From assembly GCA_030430565.1 (NCBI GenBank), contig JAUIKS010000013.1:62001-126000 (forward strand): DNA of 64,000 bases. Reading direction: 5' to 3'. Under the pieces are notes generated by a model. That model saw only the letters and a program-made list of their open reading frames with translations. It had not been told where the DNA came from and made no database searches. The stretch comes from Polyangia bacterium (GTDB lineage: Bacteria; Myxococcota_A; Polyangia; Nannocystales; Nannocystaceae). This document shows positions 57,960 to 64,000 of this stretch, in pieces. Made by a program: the position numbers and the translations under genes. Position 1 is the stretch's first letter, and every line of letters begins with the position of its first letter.

Positions 57960-57995
57960 ACAGACCCTCTGGCTTCAGAGGGTCTGTTTCTTTTT
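57960..57995. terminator. bidirectional terminator between tRNA-Cys and the TPR gene
   Basis: ACAGACCCTCTG (57960-57971) pairs perfectly with CAGAGGGTCTGT (57976-57987) over GCTT, then TTCTTTTT. Read on the minus strand the stem is followed by TTGTTAG, so it may also serve the convergent TPR gene. Confidence 0.9.
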
Positions 57996-58015
57996 GTGCG
58001 CCGGACGGGCGCGGC

Positions 58016-60220
58016 TCAGCGCCCGACCGGGCGCCCACGCTGCGGCAGCTCGTTCCACTCGAGGTACGAGCGCGCCATGTCGTACTCGAAGAAGCTCATC
58101 ATCTTGGTCGAGAGGACCTTGCGCATGAGCTCCTTGCCGCTGGTCTCGTTGCCGCTCCGCCAGCGACGCAGCCCCTCGTAGAAGTGCGCCTCGGCGCGCT
58201 CGCCGTCATCGCCGGCCTTGGTGAGGAGCTCCTCGTAGCTGAGCTTGCCCTGGGCGTGCATGGCGAGCGAGCGGGCCCAGGCGTCGTCGCTGCGGGACGC
58301 GCCGATGTAGCTGTTGATGAAGCTGAGCGAGTCGGCGTCGACGGACTCCCCCTGGCGCAGCGCGAGCTCGTTGAGCCAGAGGCTGAAGTACAGCTTGAGC
58401 GTGTCGCGGAGCGCGTCGTTTGCGAGCGCGGCGCGGTAGATCTCGAGCGCCTCGGCGTAGTAGCCGTGGCTGACGACGAACAGCATGGGCTCGGTGAAGG
58501 CGACCGAGTCCTCGGGCGCGAGCGTCCGCGCCTGACGAAAGTCGGCGAGGCTCTGCGCGAGGTCGCCGGCGTAGAACATCAGCTTGCCGCGCTCGATCAG
58601 CCGCTCGCTGCGCTCTTGGTCGGTCAGCCCGGGGAACGCGATCATGGTGTTGAGCTCGCGCAGCGCGGTGCGGAGCTGGCGGTCGGACTCGGCCGAGTCG
58701 CCCTTGCTGCGCGCGATCCGTGAGAGCCCGGCGCGCGCGCTCGTCTCCCATCGAAGCCGGTGCAGCTGGTGCTCGAAGGGCAGCCCGAGCAGCGCTTGGT
58801 AGTGGCTGGTCGCCTGATCGAAGCGGCCGCTCTTGTACTCGATGGTAGCGAGCAGATCGAGCGCGCTGGCCTGGGGCTCGAGCGCGAGGCTCTTGTCGAG
58901 CAGCGAGCGCGCGCGGTCGACCTCGCCGGCGTTGTAGAGCATCAGCGCGATCGTGTAGTAGGCCACCGGCAGCCCGGGCTCGATCGGTCGATCGCGCCAG
59001 AGCTCGACGGCCCGGGCGTGGAAGGTCTCGAGCTCGCGCAGCAGCTTGAGCGCCGCCTTGGGATCGCGCTCGCCGAGCCGCGAGAGCTGGGCCTGCTTGA
59101 GCAGCGCGAGCTGCTGCCAGACCTCAAAGACATCTTCGCGGCGATCGAGCGCCAGCTCGAAGTGGTGGATCGAGGCCTCGAGCAGGCCCGACTGCCGCAG
59201 CGCCTCGGCGTAGAGCACGTGCGCGCTCGGGTCGTCCGGGAAGCGTCGCACGGCGCGCCGGGCCAGGTTCTCGACGATGCCCCAGGACTCGGTGAGCTGC
59301 GAGGGGATCAGCTGCGGGTCGCCCTCCATCTCCTCGTCGGGCTTGAACTGCGCCGCGAGCGTGAGCAGGGCCTCGGCGCTCTTCTCGTCGTCGAGCGCGA
59401 GCTGGATCAGCTCGGCGCCGCGCCGCGAGATCACGTCGTCGCCCGTCGTCGTGCGCAGCGCCTTGATCGCGCCCTCGAGATCATCGGCGCGCAGGTACAG
59501 GCGCGCGAGCAGATAGCTGGTGTACTCGGCCCGGCGGCGCGCCTCCATCCCGAGCGCGGAGCTGTCGTCGCTGACGCGGACCGCGGCCTTGTAGCGCGCG
59601 ATGTAGAGATCGCTGAGGCGCTTGACGACGAAGGGCGCCGGGAACACCACCGCGGTCTCGTACATCGTCGCCTGCAGCTCCTCGTGGCGCAGCAGCGGCT
59701 CCTCGCGGTAGTAGGCGTTGCGCAGCACCCAGTCCTCGATCTCCTTCCAGTCCTCGATCGCCCGCGCGCGCTGGGCCTCGGTTCCGAACTGCTGGATCAT
59801 CGCCAGGGAGAACATCGCCGGCTGCTCGTTGCCGTGGCGGGCGGCGAGCTTGTAGAGCGTGCGCGCCACACGGGCGACGTCGGGCTGGGCCTTGGGCGAG
59901 CCGCGGAGCTCGGAGGGGTGGTAGAGCGCGGCGGCGAATTGCAGCGCCGTGAGCGCCTCCTGGTGCTCCTCGTCGCGGATGTTGCCCTCGATGTACTCGA
60001 CCAAGAAGCCCAAGAGCGCGTCGCGAAACGGCCCGCGGTTCGGGTCCTGCTCCGTCATCAGCGCGAATTCGTTCAGCGCGAACGCGAAGTCGTCGAGGTC
60101 GTGAACGCTGGGGGGCTCCTTGGGCGCCGCGGTCTCGGCTTGGCGTCGGTGGGCGCAGCCGATGTCGAGGGCTGCCGTGAGAGAAAGAAGGAGCGCGAGC
60201 GCTGCTGTCCTCGAGTTCAC
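58016..60220 (-). CDS. TPR-repeat lipoprotein
   Basis: 734 residues from the GTG at 60220 (TTG at 60223 also possible). The N-terminus is hydrophobic and ends in ALDIGCAHRR, a possible lipobox. The rest is helical with about ten tetratricopeptide-like repeats (for example AHVLYAEALRQSGLLEASIH, RARSLLDKSLALEPQASALD). No catalytic motif. Such proteins act as envelope scaffolds. It is convergent with tRNA-Cys and 91 bases downstream of the outer-membrane protein gene on the same strand, so the two may form a unit. Confidence 0.8.
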   Translation of the reverse strand: MNSRTAALALLLSLTAALDIGCAHRRQAETAAPKEPPSVHDLDDFAFALNEFALMTEQDPNRGPFRDALLGFLVEYIEGNIRDEEHQEALTALQFAAALYHPSELRGSPKAQPDVARVARTLYKLAARHGNEQPAMFSLAMIQQFGTEAQRARAIEDWKEIEDWVLRNAYYREEPLLRHEELQATMYETAVVFPAPFVVKRLSDLYIARYKAAVRVSDDSSALGMEARRRAEYTSYLLARLYLRADDLEGAIKALRTTTGDDVISRRGAELIQLALDDEKSAEALLTLAAQFKPDEEMEGDPQLIPSQLTESWGIVENLARRAVRRFPDDPSAHVLYAEALRQSGLLEASIHHFELALDRREDVFEVWQQLALLKQAQLSRLGERDPKAALKLLRELETFHARAVELWRDRPIEPGLPVAYYTIALMLYNAGEVDRARSLLDKSLALEPQASALDLLATIEYKSGRFDQATSHYQALLGLPFEHQLHRLRWETSARAGLSRIARSKGDSAESDRQLRTALRELNTMIAFPGLTDQERSERLIERGKLMFYAGDLAQSLADFRQARTLAPEDSVAFTEPMLFVVSHGYYAEALEIYRAALANDALRDTLKLYFSLWLNELALRQGESVDADSLSFINSYIGASRSDDAWARSLAMHAQGKLSYEELLTKAGDDGERAEAHFYEGLRRWRSGNETSGKELMRKVLSTKMMSFFEYDMARSYLEWNELPQRGRPVGR

Positions 60221-60311
60221 CAAGGCAGTGTACGCGGGCAGGCTGGGGGCGGCCAGTGACAGGGCTCGCGCGCGCGCAGCCGACCGATATTTCGCCGGTA
60301 CACGCGCGCGC

Positions 60312-62030
60312 TCAGTCGACGCCGAGGCCGCGCTCGGCCCAGCGCAGCCCGATGCTGAAGGTGTGGACCAGGCCGCTGTAGCGGCCGGCGTTGCTCGGTC
60401 GCGCCCGGCCGTCGAGCACGGTCTGGGCGACGTCGGTGTTGAGGTCGCTGAGCGCGTCGAGGAACTGCTCGCCGGCGCTGGGATCGAAGGCGGCGTTCGT
60501 CACGGTGCTGGGCGGGAACAGGTCCGCGCCGTAGCCCGGGATCAGCTGGAAGTTGCTGTGGCGGATCCGCAGGATCGCGCCGAACGAGACGCCGACCCGC
60601 CAGAAGTTGCTGTTCGCGGCCGTGAGCGCCTCGCGCCGTACTGCGGGGGAGCTGGTGTGACCGGCGAAGGTCAGCGCGATGTTCGAGCGCATCTGGTAGG
60701 TGGTGAAGAGATCGAGGCCGAAGACGTCTTGGTAGCCGCGGTAGCGGATGGTCTCGGGCAGGAGGCTGCTGCCGGGATCGCGGTTGATGAGGTTGATGCG
60801 CTGCAGGCCCGGACTCGCGCAGCTCTTGATCCCCGCGCCCTCTCCGAGGACGTCGTTGCAGAGGTCGATCCAGTAGAAGTTGCTGTCGAGCCGCCACTGC
60901 TTCGAACGCCCGAGCACGAAGGCCGCGCCGATGGCTGCCTCGCGCGCCAGTCGCTGGGTGACGAAGGCGTCGACCGTCGGCGCGACGGAGCATCGCGGGA
61001 CCGAGGCGGGGGAGTCCTCGTCGTCGCTGGGCGAGCAGGTGAGGCCGTCGCCGGCGATCGTCACCTCGCCGCCGTTGAGCAGCGGGCGCGTGCGAAATCG
61101 GGCGCCGAGCGTGATGCGCCGGGTGACATCGACCGCCGCGCCGAAGGTGACGATGAGGTCGATCCCGCTAGGGCGCGTGCTCGTCCCCGGCAGCCAGCGG
61201 GTGACCCCGCGGAAGCCAAAGCGCTCGGCGCAGTTCGGGTCCTCGACCGTGCTGCACTCGGGGGTGTCGCTCACGGTGTTCTGCGCGAGCACGGTGCTGT
61301 TGTCGTAGGCGAAGCGCATCCGCATCCGCGGGAGGTGCAGGGTCGCGCCGATCCGGAGGGTGCTGAGCACGTTCCACGCGAGCGCGAAGCTGAGATCGGT
61401 TCGCACCGTCGTCGCGCCGCCGTTGAGCGGGCAGCTCTCCGTGGTGCCGTCGCAGAGCAGCGGCGGCACGTCGAGCTCGGGCGCGAGGTGAAACCGCAGC
61501 GCGTCGGCGCTGTTGAGATGGAACTCGTTGCCGAGGGTGTACAGGCCGACGCCGAAGGCGATGGGATCGAGCGAGAGGTTCCCGCCGACGAAGTACTCGA
61601 ACGTGGGGTTGAGGATCGTGATGCGGTCGCCGAGGCCCGCGTCGGTGGTGCGGCGGACCCAACGTTGATCGAGGCCGGTCGAGAGGCTGGTGTGAACCCC
61701 GGTTCCGCCGAGGCCCGTGAGCATCGCCGGGTTGTGGTGAAGCGCGGTGATCGAGCGCGAGGCGGGGCCCTGCGCCTCGACGCCGCCGAGTCGAACGGCG
61801 TGCCCCGGCGTGGCGGCGGCCGGCGTCGCCAGCAGGAGCGTGAGGGCGCCGAGCGACGAGGCGAGCGCGGCCGGCAACGTGCGGCGACGCCTTCGCCCGG
61901 GGCGGGGGCGTGCGCACCCGCGCACGATCCTCGCGCTCGCTGCGATCTCTTGTTCGCGCTGATCCCGAGCTTGGCCCTGGACTCCCCACAGAGACGCTCT
62001 CAGCGGCGCCTGTGCCCGAGCGGCTGGCAT
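60312..62030 (-). CDS. FadL/OmpP1-like outer-membrane beta-barrel protein
   Basis: 572 residues from the ATG at 62030. A long basic N-region (about 50 residues, RRRRR) precedes the hydrophobic segment ending ATPAAATPG, so the true start may be further downstream, for example the GTG near 61925. The mature start, GVEAQGPASRSITALHHNPA, fits the FadL/TodX hatch pattern G..A...NPA. The rest is rich in alternating aromatic/polar strands typical of a barrel. FadL proteins take up hydrophobic compounds; the ligand here is unknown. The last residue is Asp, not the usual Phe/Tyr of barrel proteins. Confidence 0.72.
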   Translation of the reverse strand: MPAARAQAPLRASLWGVQGQARDQREQEIAASARIVRGCARPRPGRRRRRTLPAALASSLGALTLLLATPAAATPGHAVRLGGVEAQGPASRSITALHHNPAMLTGLGGTGVHTSLSTGLDQRWVRRTTDAGLGDRITILNPTFEYFVGGNLSLDPIAFGVGLYTLGNEFHLNSADALRFHLAPELDVPPLLCDGTTESCPLNGGATTVRTDLSFALAWNVLSTLRIGATLHLPRMRMRFAYDNSTVLAQNTVSDTPECSTVEDPNCAERFGFRGVTRWLPGTSTRPSGIDLIVTFGAAVDVTRRITLGARFRTRPLLNGGEVTIAGDGLTCSPSDDEDSPASVPRCSVAPTVDAFVTQRLAREAAIGAAFVLGRSKQWRLDSNFYWIDLCNDVLGEGAGIKSCASPGLQRINLINRDPGSSLLPETIRYRGYQDVFGLDLFTTYQMRSNIALTFAGHTSSPAVRREALTAANSNFWRVGVSFGAILRIRHSNFQLIPGYGADLFPPSTVTNAAFDPSAGEQFLDALSDLNTDVAQTVLDGRARPSNAGRYSGLVHTFSIGLRWAERGLGVD

Positions 62031-62210
62031 GCGGGGGCCAGCATACCGTCGGAACGGGCTTCGGGTATCGTTCTCCGGTCGAATTGGCGTATCATGTCGC
62101 CGCACGTCAGCAGCCACGCGGCGACAGCGGGTTTCCCGTACGCGGCGCTTCCCTGCTGACGAGGACTGTGCCATCCAGGAGCGGACCGAAGATTCCTTTC
62201 GGGGGAGTGC

Positions 62211-62903
62211 ATGAGCAAGACGCTGCGTCAGTTCCAATGTCGAGATGACCTCTGGAAACGAGTTGAGGCGCTCGCGAAGCGTCGCGGGATCACGCCCGAC
62301 GACGTCCTTCAAGCCGCGCTGCTGCAGCTGTTCAAGAGCAAAAAGAAGCAGCAGTCGAACCCGCCCGCGCCCGCGCCGGCCCCGACCTCGACCCCGCCGC
62401 CGAAGCGCTCGAACTCGGGCCCGTCGCGTCCTCCGACCGGTTCGAAGCCGCCGCGTCGCCCGCCGCCCGGACCGCCGACGACCTCACGCAGCGTGCCCAA
62501 GCTGCCGCGCCCGAGCGGGTCCGCGTCGAAGACGTCAAAGCCCAAGCTGCCGCGTCCGAAGACCAGCAGCTCGGCTCGCCTGCCGCCGCCGTCGAATCGC
62601 GCCGCGCCGCAGCAGCGCCCGCTGTACCTCTGCTACGAGAGCCAGTGGTACGTCGTCGACACCGACGAGTTCATCATCGGGCGCGGCGCCAAGTACTCCG
62701 ACCTGCCGATCAAAGACGCGAACATCTCGCGTCGACACTGCGCCATCGTGCGCCGCGGCGCCGACTACTTCATCAAGGACCTCGGCAGCACCAACGGCAT
62801 CGAGTTCGGCGGCGAGCGAGTCGACAACCACAAGATCGGAGAGGGCTCGACCTACTTCCTCTGCGATCACAAGCTCGAGTTCTCGTTCAGCGCGCCCGCC
62901 TGA
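62211..62903 (+). CDS. FHA-domain protein with small DNA-binding-like head
   Basis: 230 residues. Residues 1-45 (LRQFQCRDDLWKRVEALAKR, TPDDVLQAALLQLF) resemble a ribbon-helix-helix or small helical DNA-binding unit. A Pro/Ser/Lys-rich linker spans about 46-135, then an FHA domain at about 143-228 with IIGRGAKYSDL, ISRRHC and LGSTNGIEF, so phosphothreonine binding is likely. GGGGGAG is three bases before the ATG. It stands alone between divergent fadL-like and co-directional recG. Confidence 0.82.
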   Translation: MSKTLRQFQCRDDLWKRVEALAKRRGITPDDVLQAALLQLFKSKKKQQSNPPAPAPAPTSTPPPKRSNSGPSRPPTGSKPPRRPPPGPPTTSRSVPKLPRPSGSASKTSKPKLPRPKTSSSARLPPPSNRAAPQQRPLYLCYESQWYVVDTDEFIIGRGAKYSDLPIKDANISRRHCAIVRRGADYFIKDLGSTNGIEFGGERVDNHKIGEGSTYFLCDHKLEFSFSAPA

Positions 62904-62913
62904 ACTCAGGCAG

Positions 62914-62936
62914 CGCCCGGTCGCCGTGACCGGGCG
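62914..62936 (+). terminator. hairpin after the FHA gene
   Basis: CGCCCGGTC (62914-62922) and GACCGGGCG (62928-62936) pair perfectly over GCCGT, 11 bases after the stop. There is no T tract, so it may attenuate rather than end transcription into recG. Confidence 0.45.
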
Positions 62937-62960
62937 TGAGCAGCCCGCCCGAGGTCACGG

Positions 62961-64000
62961 TTGACCGAGCGCAGCAGGCAGGAGGCCACGACGAAGCGAG
63001 GCGCGCGCGCGCGCGCCTCGTCGCGTTCGTCCGCGATCTCGCCGCTGGCCGAGGTCTCTTGTCTGCAGGGCGTCGGTCCGCAGACGGCCGCGCGCCTGCA
63101 AGAGGCGGGGATCGATCATGTTCGCGCGCTCGCGTGCCTCACGCCGGTCAGCTACCGCCGCCGTCGCCGCGTGCGAGATCTGAGCGACGCCCGCGACGGC
63201 GACGAGATCGAGCTCATCGCGGAGCTCCGTCGATTTCAGCAGCGGAGGTTTCGCGGACGCTATCGCGCGCAGGCCGAGCTCGTGGTGCTCGGCGACGCGG
63301 GGGAGCCCTCGCAGTCGTTGACCGCGCGGTGGTTTCACCCGGTCGCGGGGCTCTCGACGCGGGCGCGAGCGGGCGCGCGTGTGCTCGTCGCGGGTCGCGT
63401 CACGCGAGCGCGGGGAGGGCGGGGCAAGCCGACGCTCCACCATCCGCGGCTGCAGGTCCACGAGCGCGGGGATCCGCTCCCCGACGCCGCGCGCGTCGAG
63501 CTCAAGTACCCGACGATCGAGGGGCTGGGGGACGCGCGGATCCGCAAGCTCTGCCGCGCCGCGCTCGCGGTCCTCGATACATGTCCACACGAGCAGATTG
63601 TTGAGCTGCTCCCGAGCTCGGTGCGCGCTCGTCAGGAGCTCCCGCCGCTGCGCGCCGCGCTGCGATCGCTGCACGAGCCGCCCGCGGAGCTGAGCGAGCA
63701 GGAGCTCGCCGCGCTCGCCAGCGGCACGTCGCCGGGCCATCGCCGGCTGCTGTTCGAGTCCCACTTCTTCCTGCAGCTCGAGCTGCTGCAGCGGCGCGCG
63801 CGCTGGCGCCAGCGCGCCCCGACGGCCCACCTGCTCGCCGGCGAATTTGATGGCGTCGCGCGCGAGCGCCTGCGGGCGGCCGTGCCGTTTGAGCCAACAC
63901 GCGCGCAGTGGCGGGCGATCGCCGAGATCGAGGAGGACATGGCCGCGGGGGCGCCCATGCTCCGGCTGCTGCAAGGGGACGTGGGCTCCGGGAAGACGCT
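62961..64000 (+). CDS. recG: ATP-dependent DNA helicase RecG, 5' part
   Basis: The first 346 codons of an open frame starting TTG at 62961, with GAGGT five bases upstream, running off the right edge. RecG rescues stalled replication forks. After about 25 basic residues there is a helix-hairpin motif (LQGVGPQTAARLQEAGI), the OB-fold wedge domain (AELVVLGD...VAGRVTRARG), then LKYPTIEGL, FFLQLELLQRR, PFEPTRAQ and Walker A GDVGSGKT (339-346). These match RecG order and spacing, with an N-terminus about 40 residues longer than E. coli. The frame at 62936-63604 in another phase is a shadow. Confidence 0.88.
   Translation, partial: MTERSRQEATTKRGARARASSRSSAISPLAEVSCLQGVGPQTAARLQEAGIDHVRALACLTPVSYRRRRRVRDLSDARDGDEIELIAELRRFQQRRFRGRYRAQAELVVLGDAGEPSQSLTARWFHPVAGLSTRARAGARVLVAGRVTRARGGRGKPTLHHPRLQVHERGDPLPDAARVELKYPTIEGLGDARIRKLCRAALAVLDTCPHEQIVELLPSSVRARQELPPLRAALRSLHEPPAELSEQELAALASGTSPGHRRLLFESHFFLQLELLQRRARWRQRAPTAHLLAGEFDGVARERLRAAVPFEPTRAQWRAIAEIEEDMAAGAPMLRLLQGDVGSGKT
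62997..63020. repeat. GC-alternating perfect palindrome in recG
   Basis: CGAG, 16 bases of strictly alternating GC, then CTCG: a 24-base perfect palindrome over codons 13-20 of recG, encoding Arg-Ala repeats. Alternating GC favours Z-DNA. Confidence 0.8.

Noticed and set aside
62936..63604. 222-codon forward frame at the recG start
   Set aside because: Different phase from the RecG frame that carries the OB-fold, wedge and Walker A motifs; composition is shadow-like.

Overview
The window is 64 kb of very GC-rich chromosome with dense genes and strong G/C third-position codon use. The gene content points to Myxococcota (myxobacteria): a Hanks-type kinase fused to TPRs, several FHA proteins with zinc ribbons, an AgmX/GltJ-like zinc-ribbon/GYF protein, multiple DnaK paralogues, Ser/Thr/Gly-rich lipoproteins and RpoD-like alternative sigma factors. 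The Ser/Thr/Gly lipoprotein style suggests the Nannocystaceae side of the phylum. That placement is inference from gene content, not from a marker gene. I saw no phage, insertion sequence, CRISPR array, rRNA or biosynthetic gene cluster; most of the window looks like core chromosome.

Layout. 0.4-5.3 kb: a four-gene GldA/GldF/GldG-type ABC export operon ending in a DUF4340 protein. 5.5-9.5 kb: an APC-family permease and a leucine-rich-repeat lipoprotein, followed by a short tandem repeat. 10-19.8 kb: a Xer-type recombinase, an M23-type peptidase lipoprotein, a DnaK paralogue, a kinase-TPR protein, a racemase-like CoA-transferase family III enzyme and CoaE with a long tail. 19.8-28.3 kb: a tightly packed forward run engB-rimI-pyrK-pyrD-psd-methyltransferase and then an alternative sigma-70 factor with a strong terminator. 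28.4-34.6 kb: a small IPT/TIG lipoprotein gene and, on the minus strand, an operon of a HEAT/TPR giant protein and two double-FHA zinc-ribbon proteins.

35-38 kb: fmdB-folD, facing parB-parA. 38.3-45.3 kb: an untracked 58-codon gene, a lamin-tail lipoprotein, lon, the main dnaK and a MepA-type endopeptidase. 45.9-54.2 kb: a MerR-like regulator, a sigma-region-4-only protein with a cysteine cluster, then purH-purD-DUF1015-hisZ-purA. Here the AICAR released by histidine synthesis would feed PurH, and HisZ would regulate the first step of that pathway. 54.7-64 kb: an AgmX/GltJ-like protein, a coiled-coil membrane protein, tRNA-Cys, a TPR lipoprotein, a FadL-like outer-membrane protein, another FHA protein and the 5' part of recG, which runs off the right edge.

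Regulatory structure is unusually readable. There are clear intrinsic terminators after the sigma gene, dnaK, the AgmX-like gene and tRNA-Cys. Near-consensus promoters precede tRNA-Cys and the AgmX-like gene. Four other promoters (ABC operon, sigma factor, fmdB, lon) share a TTGAC(A/G) box followed by TTACG. Several genes are translationally coupled by 1-14 base overlaps. Function calls rest on recognisable motifs read by eye; no database search was run.
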